A stretch of DNA of 64,000 nt from Lates calcarifer. Lineage: Eukaryota > Chordata > Actinopteri > Centropomidae. Every line of letters begins with the position of its first letter. The stretch's first letter is position 1. A program made the translations under genes and the position numbers. Of the stretch, positions 1-9,886 are shown piece after piece. The notes under the pieces are model-generated. The model searched no databases. It was not told the origin of the DNA and saw only the letters and a list, made by a program, of their open reading frames with translations. Location of the stretch: assembly GCF_001640805.2 (NCBI RefSeq), contig NC_066837.1, forward strand, positions 19,732,001 through 19,796,000. The letters are read 5' to 3'.

Positions 1-99
1 GAATAAATGAAAAGACATAAATAAAACCAATTAAAACAATATAAATGGGTAAAACTAATTAAAAGCAAGCCTGCACAGGTGGCAGGTATTAGGCTTCTT

Positions 100-300
100 C
101 TAAAAGGCATCAACAGTATCAACAGATCTCAATTCCAGGAGGAGCGAGTTCCACAACTTAGCAGCCACAACATCAAAAGCACAATCTCCTTTAGTCCTCA
201 GCTGAGGTAAGATAAGATAAAATAATCCTTTATTAGTCCCACAGTGGGAAAATTTACAACAGGTACCACCAACAGGTAAAAAAAAAAAAACATACAAATT
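100..300 (-). repeat. LINE 3' tail / dispersed teleost repeat
   Basis: Read on the minus strand, bases 265-205 give a stretch of the form TTTCCCACTGTGGGACTAAT-AAAGGATTATTTTATC followed by short TTATC-type repeats. I recognise this as the 3' end of a family of non-LTR retrotransposons common in fish genomes. The adjoining 100-200 also resembles a dispersed element. No coding capacity is seen. The segment lies just upstream of the first ADP-ribosyltransferase gene. Identification is by memory of the motif, so the exact family is not assigned. Confidence 0.5.
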
Positions 301-395
301 AAGTCGGTGTGCATGCAAATATAAAAATACAAATCTGGTCGATAACCGTGCTGTTGAAGAGTTATATTTTTTTTATTTTGGTTTTCCATTTAGAT

Positions 396-1551
396 ATGAA
401 GTTTGCCAAAAGCCAAGTGTGTGACCTGAAATCACTGAGGAACTGGGCAACTCTGTGTGTTTTGCTTGTGGTGGTGCTCCTACTGTACCATGACCCATTT
501 CTAATACTCTGGTGGCCTCAGAAACCTGCTGAGGTAGGTTGACAGTTCTTTCTTTGAGATGGTCACAACGTAATTTCTTCAGCCAGTTTACACCAAAAAT
601 ATTACAAAACTAACTGTTGATTCTACCCATATAGCTGTTTTCTAACTATAATTGCAGAAAACTAAGACTGAAGGTTTACCTCTGGATATGGCGACAGACT
701 CCATTGATGACATGTATGACGGCTGTCGATCTGAGGCAGCCTCTACCATTGACCTGTTTGGCGTGTTTGAGTGGCACTTCAACAGAAACTTCAGTTTTGC
801 CTGGGCTTTAGCTGAAAGAGGTGCAAAGAAATCTGCTCACAGGCGCCTGAAAGAAGACCACGCTATAGTTATGTACATGTACACAAAAATGAAACACATC
901 CAACAAGTTTTCAACAAAGCGGTGAAAACAGGGAAACACAACTACAGCACACATGGATTTAAGTTCCATTATTTCTACTTTTACTTGACTGATGCCATTC
1001 AAGTTCTGCATCACAATCAGACATCGTGCAGAACCACTTATCACAGGACATGGAAACAGTTTAACAATAACGTCATCAACACAAACATGCGTTTTGGTGC
1101 CTTCACTTTGACAGCTTCAACTAAACAGTCTTTTGATTTTAATGGCAATGTGTCTTGTTTTGAGATCGACACATGCTTTGGTGCTGACGTAACATATTAC
1201 TCTGCTTCAAACCAGATGGGACAGGTGCTGATACCTCCCTATGAGGTTTTCAAAATCACTGACGTCCTGACAAATGACCCATGGTGTGATGTAGTTTACA
1301 AGCTACAGAGCACCAAAATACCAAGGACAGATTTAAATTGCAAACTGAATGAGAGGCAAATAAAAACATATTTTGGAGCTGTTTCAACACACTGGTATAC
1401 AAGCAGTGGGATGATGTTAGCATGTGCAGTACTTATGGTTATAACTTCTTTGGTCCTTGTAAAACGCAGACAGAAGTGTTTTGTGGTTGCAGTGATGGGT
1501 GCCCTGCTGATGGAGATAATTATTGTGGTGATTCTGAAAATTAGCCAGTGA
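396..1551 (+). CDS. Ecto-ADP-ribosyltransferase-like protein, likely catalytically dead, membrane-anchored
   Basis: Two coding exons, 396-533 and 658-1551 (stop included), joined in phase 0; donor GAG|GTAGGT, acceptor ATTGCAG|AAA; 343 aa. Exon 1 encodes a short N-terminus and a strongly hydrophobic segment (about residues 17-39), a signal anchor or signal peptide. A pyrimidine-rich acceptor (TTTTCCATTTAG) sits just before the ATG, so an upstream noncoding exon is likely. Exon 2 is an arginine-type ADP-ribosyltransferase domain: VDDM-like IDDMYDGC start, four family cysteines, MRFG arginine at about residue 191, LIPPYEVFK strand. In the family, R-S-E-x-E residues bind NAD and catalyse transfer. 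Here the serine position reads Leu (FTLTA, about 197) and E-x-E reads M-G-Q (about 233-235), so transferase activity is unlikely. Unlike copies 2 and 3 it continues into two hydrophobic segments (about 297-314 and 320-340) separated by KRRQK. It is first in a tandem array with the genes at 2766 and 5227. Confidence 0.82.
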
Positions 1552-1984
1552 GTCAAAGAAGTGTGTTGTATGCTAATAACATATTCCCTTTTCCTGTCTT
1601 CCAAACTGTAGAACTATGTAAGGTTTTTGAATCATTTTTGTGGATTTGGAGAGCCTTTCTAACAAGTAAAAGCAGGTAAATGAAGTGCAGTCCTGAATAT
1701 TCAACCTCAAAACTGATATATATTTTTCACAGTCTTTGATGCACTGCTCAAACAAATTAACTTGTATAAAGCAAAACTGCCAGTGTGATTTTGTAACGTA
1801 TCCTTGGGTCACCCTGGTGGTATTAAATCTTTTTAAACATTTGATAATAAACAATATGTAATATGTTGTGGCATTGTTCAATTGTTTTATTAAGAGACAT
1901 CATATAGTACACAGACCCTCTCTATCTGCACTGTTAACCTTTACATTTTATTTTATTTTTTTGTGTTTAATCAATACAGGACAG

Positions 1985-2172
1985 TGATGCAGAGCCCTTG
2001 TTAAAGGTCACTGATCGGGTGATCTGGTGGATCACTTGGTTAACCATGTACTATTACAGTTAAGTCCTTACTGCAGTGGCCTAGGTTTGAATCCAGGTGG
2101 GCCCCTTTGCTGCATATCACCTTCTGTCTCTTTTCACATTTGCTGTCCAATTAAAGGCAGAAAATGTCTGAA
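1985..2172 (+). repeat. tRNA-derived SINE (degenerate)
   Basis: GGTTTGAATCC at 2084-2094 matches a pol III box B. It is followed by the CCTTTGCTGCATATCACC / TGTCTCTTTTCACATTTG / CCAATTAAAGGCAGAAAATG progression typical of a SINE family abundant in percomorph fish. Copies in the opposite orientation occur near 32.6 kb and 34.1 kb. It lies between the first two ADP-ribosyltransferase genes. Confidence 0.6.
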
Positions 2173-2765
2173 AATATCAATGACCCATCTGTAAAGAAAT
2201 TACCCTGCATGTACACTGATTTTTTTTACATTTTATTTTTTATGACATAGTCATCAGGGAGCTGTCTTGAAGATGAAAAGAAGGGAACGTGCAGTATTTT
2301 TTTTAGGTTTTCACACACTTTGTTTTGACTGGGCAAATGGGAAAAATAAATTATACATTTCCTAAAAACACATTCTCCTACAATGTCTTCATATGTTAGA
2401 CTAGAGAATAGTCTGCAACTACATAAATTCCAAATGCACAGACCTATACAGTATAATTGATTGCAATCAAAGTGGAGTGACTTTAATGTGTAGTCCTCCT
2501 GGAGGTTTCACCCCTGATTGGAATGACCTGCAGCTGGTGAAAGACAATCTTGAACTCCCTCCAGTCACCAAAGCATCACTACAGCATGTGAGTGGTGAAC
2601 TACGGTAAGGGAATAAAAACCTTAATTTCTTCCCTTGATATTCCTTGTATCTGATCAAATTCCAAACAAGCATGGAAATATTTGCTTTTTATGCTCTGTT
2701 TTACTTTTACAGCCTGTCTTAAGTGAAAGTGGTATTTTGTGTGCAGATTTCTATGCTGGTGGAAG
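2173..2765. other. Intergenic segment with one unassigned coding-like stretch
   Basis: Apart from T-rich tracts, the notable part is about 2489-2610 on the plus strand. There an open reading frame of roughly 40 codons with balanced codon composition ends at TAA; it is flanked by TAG just upstream and contains a GTGAGT at about 2588. I do not recognise the peptide. It may be a fragment of a dead gene. Nothing else is supported here. Confidence 0.3.
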
Positions 2766-3695
2766 ATGACCATGATGGGAGTTTGGGCTGCAGTGCTAAT
2801 GAGTTATGGAATTACTACAGGATTTGCAAAGGTAGTGTATTAACTGTTCTTTTGCTTTGCGGTCTTTTGCTCAAGTGTGATTGCTGTAGGTAGGATTATC
2901 ATTGAGTAAAATTTTAATCAGAAAATTTTATTTTTGCAGAATTCTGCAGAGTTAAAAGGTCAAGTTCCATTGAATCTGGCTCCAAATGCTGTTGATGACA
3001 TGTACATTGGATGCAAAGACAAGATGGACTACAGAGTGAAGAAGCAGTACCTGGCAAATGAGAAAAACAAAGACATAAATTTCACACTGGCCTGGGATGA
3101 GGCAGAGAAATACTACAACAAAAAATGGAAACGTAAAAAGGGAAAGAGACCTTCCACAGCACTAGGTAAAGAGCAGATCATGGCTATTTATGTGTATACC
3201 ATCGACAAACCAAGTGTATATCTTGATTTCAATAATGCAGTTCGAACCCAAAGATCTATGTACAAGACCACATTCAGGTATCACGCACTTCACTTTTTCC
3301 TGACTGACGCCCTTCAAACTCTCAAGTCTCGCAAACCTGAAGAAGAAAGATGTCTGACTGGCTACCGCAGAGTCAACAGCTACTTTAGCCAAGATGTTCT
3401 CAATAAAGTGATGCGCTTTGGCTCTTTTACTTCCAGCTCAATGGGTTGGTACCCCAGCGCTGAGAGATTTGGGGAAAAGTCATGCTTTGACATTATCACA
3501 TGCTCTGGAGCAGACATCTCACTGTACTCAAAGCTTGGAGAGTCAGAGAGAGAAGTGCTAATTCCTCCTCATGAGGTCTTTAAAGTCACAAAGATAGAGA
3601 AGAGAGCTGACCAGAGGAGTCTGCCATGTGAGGTGGTCTACAAACTGAAGAGTACAAGCCAAAGTCTCTCCAATTTGAACTGTGCTCTTTTCTGA
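2766..3695 (+). CDS. Secreted arginine-specific ADP-ribosyltransferase (ecto-ART)
   Basis: Two exons, 2766-2831 and 2940-3695, phase 0, donor AAG|GTAGTG and acceptor TTTTTGCAG|AAT; 273 aa. Exon 1 is a 22-residue signal peptide. The mature part is a single ART domain. It has VDDMYIGC near the N-terminus, a YRRVNSYF segment, MRFG with the NAD-binding arginine at about 181, FTSSS with the family serine at about 187, and SEREVLIPP, where E-R-E (about 225-227) is the catalytic E-x-E of arginine-specific mono-ADP-ribosyltransferases. Cysteines in GCK, ERCLTG, KSCFD and NLNC fit the two family disulfides. It ends right after the last cysteine with no hydrophobic tail, so it should be soluble and secreted rather than GPI-linked. 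The best candidate in the window for an active enzyme, transferring ADP-ribose from extracellular NAD to arginines. Closest relative: the gene at 5227. Confidence 0.88.
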
Positions 3696-4700
3696 AATAA
3701 GTGGTCTAGCACATTTAATATATATTTGCTGTTAAGAAAACATGCAAAATAATGCTATTAGATGGGCCAGAAAGGGGATTTCAAGATATTCAATAAGTTC
3801 TATTGAATATTGATTTGTCAATTTAAATAAAGACATGATAACATTCTGACTGTTCTCCTAATATACAAATAGGGAATGCCAATATTTTAATATTTGACTT
3901 AACCTTTGTTATTGAGTAGCTGTGTTTCTTTGTATTATCCATGTCATTTGCATTTAAACTGGATGCAGTGAAGAAAAACTATTCTCCATGCCATCTCTGT
4001 TTGGACAGGCCTGAAGTTGGCAATGGACCATGAGCTCATGCAAGTAATGTATCACACAAGCCACTTTAGTATATCAGTGTAATGTTGTATATAGATGTCT
4101 TCGTTGAACATTGAGTTTGTGCAGATTACAAGCTCATAAAGAAGTGGAGTTACAGAGTATATTAAAGCCAGTGTAGATTTTTTTTTTTTTTTTTTTTGTT
4201 AGGTCTATTGCAGAATGATATAATATATGGATATATATTCATATTATGTGTTCATCAGTATATATCTCTGAAAGTAAGATTCAATGTGTTGTTTTCATCA
4301 CCTACATACCTATATGGGGTGAGGGGAGAGGTGTTCAGTTGGCTGCAATCTACAACCTTACCACTCCCCTTTTTCTAATTGCATTTTAAGCTGTGAAATA
4401 AAAACCAGCAGTCAGATGCTTTCACTGAAATCAAATTATTTACACTGAAAATCATAAGACTCTTGTTTAGTGAAAGAGTCACAATGTAGACTAAATCTGT
4501 TAACCATATCTCCATGTCACCAGATATGTACTGTAACTCATTCATATGTCTGAGAGCAAAGTCAGCAGCATCAATTATTTTTTCATTCAGTGGCTATGTT
4601 TCCTCAATGTCTAACTCTTCTGAACCCAGAATTCTAGGCACAGAACCAGGTTTAGGTGTGACAGTCATCACCTTTTGCTGACTCATGAAACTTTTTTTTT
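3696..4700. other. Intergenic spacer, paralogous in part to the flank of the next ART
   Basis: AT-rich, with a T17 run near 4179-4196 and candidate AATAAA polyadenylation signals for the upstream gene at about 3825 and 4396. Bases about 4425-4600 resemble 7280-7440 (for example GAAAATCATAAGA against GAAAATCACAAGA, then similar TTGTTTA..GAAAGAG and TGTCTGA.AGC strings). This suggests that the spacer was duplicated together with the ART gene. No gene is seen. Confidence 0.45.
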
Positions 4701-4739
4701 TTTTTTAGTAATGCAAGACAAAAAACAGAACATCAATAT

Positions 4740-5005
4740 ACAAAACAGGGTGCAATGTGTGGTGTATGAAATTCAAACTTGTAACACTTGCAAACTCAAG
4801 CAGAGAGATGTCTGACAACATAGATACTTTAGCCAACCTGTTCTCAACACAAGTAGACTTTTTGGGTCTGCCATGTAATGTATTGCCATCCCAACACTGG
4901 CAGATTTGCTTTAAGTTGTCACATGCTCTGGATCAGATGCCTTGCTGTATTCTCAACTTGCTGAGTTGTACAGATAAGCCCTTATATTCCCTTTTATGGT
5001 AATCT
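4740..5005 (+). pseudogene. Decayed ADP-ribosyltransferase fragment
   Basis: The plus strand aligns by eye with the middle and 3' part of exon 2 of the copy at 5227. Shared strings include TTCAAACT, CTTGCAAACTC against CTCGCAAATCT, AGAAAGATGTCT-type, ACTTTAGCCAA..GTTCTCAACA, and TCACATGCTCTGGATCAGATG against CGACATGTTTTGGAGCAGAC. The reading frame is not conserved: the best open frame here corresponds to a +1-shifted frame of the functional gene, and the arginine and E-x-E region is lost. A T-tract ending in TAG just before it (4690-4708) resembles the acceptor of the intact copy, so this may be an old exon 2 with an internal deletion. It is a relic of a fourth tandem copy and is unlikely to make protein. 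Confidence 0.65.
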
Positions 5006-5226
5006 TTATCTTTAGTTTTATCTTCCTTTTTGTATGACACCAATGAGCTGACTTATCTTGCACCACAACTTCCCTATGTGCTTATTATAGAAGTGCATCA
5101 TACACTCAAAGACTGAAGAGGTGGACTAAGCTGTGTCACTGTACCTCTGCTTAACTCAAAAAGCAGGGCTGATATTATTTTATTTGATAACTGTGCTCTC
5201 TGTACAAGATTCTTCTTTAGTGAGAG
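5006..5226. other. Short spacer upstream of third ART
   Basis: Contains no recognised gene. It should hold the promoter and 5' leader of the ART that starts at 5227, but no convincing TATA element was identified. Confidence 0.3.
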
Positions 5227-6165
5227 ATGGCAATGATGGCAATCTGGGTGGCAGTTCTAATCAGTTACGGAATCTCTACAGGAATTGCAATGGTAACGTA
5301 TATGCAGGATGGTGGCTTGCTTGAGTGTGACTGCTATGCTCTTCCATTTATAAGTAAGATGACCATAAAACACATTGTCATGATGTGTATTTTTTTTTTT
5401 TTTTATAGCACTCTGCTGCACATAGATCAGATGATGTCCTTACTCTGGACATGGCTCCTGACTCTGTTGATGACATGTACAGTGGCTGCAAAGATAAAAT
5501 GAGGACCAAAGCAAACAACTACCTGAAGAATGAGAAAAATGCTGATAGTGATTTCACACTGGCCTGGAAGAAGGCAGAGAAAAAATGGCCTAAGAAAAAA
5601 CCAGGGAGAGAACAGAAAATGGCTATTTATGTTTATACCCTCAATGAACCAAATATATATCTCAATTTCAATAATGCAGTTCGAACCCAGAGATCTATGT
5701 ACAAGACCACATTCAGGTATCACGCACTTCACTTTTTTCTGACTGATGCCCTTCAAACTCTCAACTCTCGCAAATCTGAAGAAGAAAGATGTCTTACTGG
5801 CTACCGTAGAGTCAACAGCTACTTTAGCCAAGACGTTCTCAACAAGGAGATTCGCTTTGGCACTTTTACCTCCAGCAGAAGGGATCAGTACCCCCACACT
5901 GACAGATTTGGAGACAAGTCATGCTTTGAGATTGCGACATGTTTTGGAGCAGACATCTCACTGTACTCAGAGCTTGGAGAGTCAGAAAGAGAAGTGCTGA
6001 TTCCTCCTTATGAGGTCTTTAAAGTCATCAGAGATAAAGAGGAGAGCTGATGACAAAAATCTGCCATGTGAGGTGGTCTATAAACTGAGCAGTACACGCA
6101 AAACTCTCTCCAATTTGAATTGTGCTCTGGTACCACCAATTCCATGTTTTACAATGGACTGCTAA
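5227..6165 (+). pseudogene. Secreted ADP-ribosyltransferase, C-terminally frameshifted
   Basis: Exons 5227-5292 (22-residue signal peptide) and from 5409; donor ATG|GTAACG, acceptor T-tract-ATAG|CAC, same structure as the gene at 2766. The ART domain keeps IRFG (arginine about 171), FTSS (serine about 177) and SEREVLIPP (E-R-E about 215-217), so the active-site signature is intact. The frame hits TGA at 6048-6050, giving 235 aa. Compared with the copy at 2766 there is one extra base at about 6030-6044 (GATAAAGAGG against GATAGAGAAG). After it the +1 frame runs on with clear family sequence (LPCEVVYKL, then a cysteine-containing end) to TAA at 6163-6165. The premature stop removes the C-terminal cysteine expected to pair with the GCK cysteine. 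It may be a recent pseudogene, a segregating null allele or an assembly error; a truncated product could still be made. AATAAA-type signals follow the second stop. Confidence 0.75.
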
Positions 6166-8450
6166 TAAATGAAAATAACCAGACGCACCATATTAATTAT
6201 TGCAAATTATCTTCAAAACTGAAGTGAATATGGATTCCTTTGTTATCCATGCAGAAAATACCATCATTAATATTTGAATAACTTAACAATATAAAACTGA
6301 ATTTAAACAGTTAGCCAGAGGTGCAGAGGTTGTACTGTTCAACAAGTACCCACTAGACAAAGAGAATTTGTCCTGAACACTGTGTAACTGTTATGATTGA
6401 TCCGTATTCTTAAGGATATCACATTACTTTTCAATCCAACATGGGGACAGTGCATATTAACAAAAGTTAACATCATGTATTGAAGAGTGTCAACTGTGAG
6501 GTAAATTTGATAATAAACGGCTGTGAAGAGTTTTAAAGAACATGATGAGGCATCTACGATACACGTTACTCATTGTTCCTCCTCTCATAAAAATGTAAAT
6601 ATCAATAATTTATCAAGCGATTTATCAAGAGAGTTGGTCATTGTATACAGTAATATTACTACATTGGTTGTACTGCTCATGTATTTAAATTGAATGCATG
6701 ATCTATCTTTCAGTGTTATTGTATCAAAACTGTAATAAAACATCCTGTTTTTTCACAAATTGTGCATGTTTGTCAAACGTGTTTATACCATATGTTTTCA
6801 TATCTTTTTCTACATTTGTCTTATTTAGCGTGTCTTAATGTTATACATTTAAAGCCTGATAACTAATTAAGGGCCTATTTTGACCTCCCAAATTTATACA
6901 GTCTCATTTTTATTCATTTCTAAATTATCTCTGTGTCCTCACACTATCTACCAGTCAAAATCCAAATGAGACAAGCTCCGAGTTGATTAAAAAAGTTAAT
7001 AGACTCTTGTGGATCACCTTAAGCTTTAGAGCAGTAGCAAATTATTTGCAGTGTTTCTTGCCCTGGGTCTCACCACACAGGCAACATAGATGCTGCCTTA
7101 CCCTCTTGGAGGAATAAGCTCTAACTTAAAGTCTTTCATTCTAGACATGATCAAAAATAAATTAAAGGTATAAAGATAATGTAAAAGGGAAGCTTTATAA
7201 CCTATACAGATTTCCTTCCTACTTCCTATTTGCATTCATAAACGATGACAACGTTAACAGAATTAAACATGTAGACTCAAAATGAATCAATGATTTGCAC
7301 AGAAAATCACAAGAACATTGTTTACAGAAAGAGCTACTTTAGTGGAGGAAAACTGTGTGTAACTTGTATGTGTCTGAAAGCTCAGTCAGTGCAGTATCTT
7401 CAACTGACTTTTATGGTCATGCTAAAATATCTTCCTCGTTCTCTGACTCAGCTAAATTTAAATGTTTTAATCTCACACCCTATGTATGACTTCCCCTCAC
7501 TATATCAGTTTACCAGAGATGTGTACTTTACCCTCTCAGTCAATGAAAAATAATACTAACAATCATTTGCATAGCACTGTCAGAACACAGCACTTTGCAG
7601 CATGAGAGTTAACAAAGAAATAAAATTTGAAAAAAGGCACCAAAACTAAAATCTGGGGAAGGAACACGAATCTGATCACCCTTAGTGAACTTGGGGATAA
7701 AATGGCTTTAACATGGGTCTAAACTTGAACAGATGGACCAATAAAAAACACCTTTAGAAGACAAATAGTGGCTGATTGAAAGTAGAGAGGTGGAAAAGCC
7801 AGTAAGCAGCAGCAGTTAACTAAAATATAAACTGTGCAAGCTGTGCCTTTAATGATCTAAATGTGATTTTGAACTGATAACATGTTTCAGAACAAAAAAT
7901 GATGCATTACTTCTATAGGGCTTCAGAGACCAAAGCTGTCAACACAGTGACATACAATACAATGGATTTTCATATGCTCTGCAACTGTGATTGGTGTTGC
8001 CCAAACTTTCTCTACAGAACCCCATCTTCACAAGGGTACTTGGATTTTTGCACTTTAATTTGTATCACAGTTTGTGCCCAGACTGGGAGTTAGATCTGTC
8101 TATTTGACCCCAAATTCAGGGACTGTAATGTCACTATGTAGAATAACATAATGGTCATTTCTTTGTGTGTGATTTACTTTTTGGCTGACAAAAGGAATAT
8201 ATATATATAAATAAGAGTATTTGTTTGTGCATTGCCCTGCATTATGGTCATCTCCATATTATATCATCCTCATCATGCAAGCCCATTTTGTGATAAGGGA
8301 AGGATCACAATTTAAAAAGAAAATGCAAATAACAAAAAAAGGGCTGACTCTGCAATTATTATGTTTTACACATACAGCAAACACATCAACCCCCGTGACT
8401 TCAAACACAGTGTTCCATGTGTTTTCTCACCTGTGGCTGTCTGTGTGTGT
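6166..8450. other. Intergenic region
   Basis: AT-rich sequence with a possible polyadenylation signal at about 6734 (AATAAA in GTAATAAAACATCC) and the 7280-7440 segment that resembles 4425-4600. No splice-bounded coding segment is supported. The open stretch at 7290-7553 lies inside the duplicated spacer and has no family similarity that I recognise. Confidence 0.4.
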
Positions 8451-8459
8451 AGATGTGTG

Positions 8460-8945
8460 CTTTGTTGCAGAGACGACCGGAGTTCCAGTCCTAGCTCACC
8501 TGCTTCCCCTCTGCTCAGTCTATGAACCCCGACACTCCAACCACTCGTCGCCAGCTTATTAGGTGGTATCTCATTCTTGGCCGCTCAGATTTCCTCATCT
8601 TTTAAGACTGAGTACTTCTAGTGTATTTAGTGCTTCCGTGTTCACTTTGTGCCTGCAGTCTTTGCCTGATCCGTTGCTTTTGGTTGCCTGTGCTGTAATC
8701 ACCTGCTTCGCCGACATTACCCTTCCACGTGCACCAAGCCTCCGGTTTCCACCATTCCCTCTGTGCCTCTCCAATACCACGCCTCCGTCTGCCAGCCTCC
8801 ATACCCCTCACCTACGAAGTGTAGAAATGTAAATACACCAGATCCATCAATTGTATAGGACATTATTCTCCAACCCAACACACTGGTAATACAGTTGAAC
8901 AAAAATGTTATCTTGTAAACCTGAAACTGCAATAAAGTCATGAAG
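8460..8945 (+). repeat. Possible solo LTR of a retrotransposon
   Basis: A C/T-rich stretch (about 8480-8830) with strings such as CTCATTCTTGGCCGCTCAGA, GCCTGCAGTCTTTGCCTG and TTGCCTGTGCTG. It is followed by CTGCAATAAAGTC (about 8927-8939), a polyadenylation-like end. This composition and ending resemble the R-U5 part of Gypsy-type LTRs in fish. No terminal TG..CA pair or target-site duplication was established. Long open frames here on both strands reflect the biased composition. It could instead be an old 3' end of a transcript. Confidence 0.3.
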
Positions 8946-9886
8946 ACATGCACATGTCTATGCACCTACAGTATACTGTTTAAATGTCTGAATTAACAAA
9001 CACGCCAACATAGAAGGGAGACAGTGCCACCCAGTGGGCACACAGGGGTGCTTACATTTCTTGGGTCTGTCAGTTGCAGTGATAAGTGAAGAGGAGACTA
9101 TATTAAACAAGTATAATGTGAGAGGTGGTAACAATTAAAAACTGTGACTTCATTCATAGAAAGAATCACACTTTCTGTATCACTCCTCTGAAAACTTAAA
9201 TCACAGATTTAATGAATGACCAACTTGATATTTGAAAAACACTAAGACACTCAGTTGTGTTGTGCAGTGCTTTTAGCAGTGTTTGAAATGCGGACAGTTT
9301 AAATGTGATGAAAAATAATTAAAAAGCAGGTTTTGCTTATGTTTAAGTCCCTTATCTACAGTATGGACTGTTTTTCACAAGTCAAATCTATTTTATGCAA
9401 CTGTCAGTTATCTGAACTGTCTCATCAAAGAAACAAAGAAACAGTCATCCGTTCAGATTCTCATCATTTGTCCTGTATGCAATAAAAAACACAATAATCA
9501 ATTAACAAGCAAAGACAACAGCAATAAATAACAGTTCCCTAGTTATTTTATTTAACCATATACACAAATAATCTTTTAGGATATTCTTATCTGTTTAAAG
9601 TATTTAAGAGATATAAAGGAAACAAGAAATGTAATATTCAACATGAAAATACAAATAAAATAGATCCAAATACAATTCAATGCATTCAATATGCAAATGA
9701 ACTCCTTGACTGACTTTTAATGTTAAAATAATCATTTTTTAAAAAAAATTTACAGCCAGTAGAAGAATAAAGATGATGAGATGAATCTGAAAGCTTCAAA
9801 CAAATCAGTAAATAGACCTTTGAGCTTTCTACAACTCTGTACCATTCCCATTAAGTCAAGAGTGAACACTGACCATGTGTGTATCC
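8946..9886. other. Intergenic region
   Basis: AT-rich with no recognised gene. It includes the likely 3' untranslated side of the minus-strand receptor gene that ends at 9887; TTTATT (AATAAA on the minus strand) occurs around 9547-9552. Confidence 0.35.

Noticed and set aside
5427..5897. Long open frame on the minus strand opposite the third ART
   Set aside because: It is the antisense of exon 2. A similar antisense frame appears opposite the second ART (3162-3392), as expected from shared coding sequence.
8221..8832. Two consecutive open frames (113 and 89 codons)
   Set aside because: The composition and the following AATAAA look like an LTR or an old transcript end; no recognisable protein.
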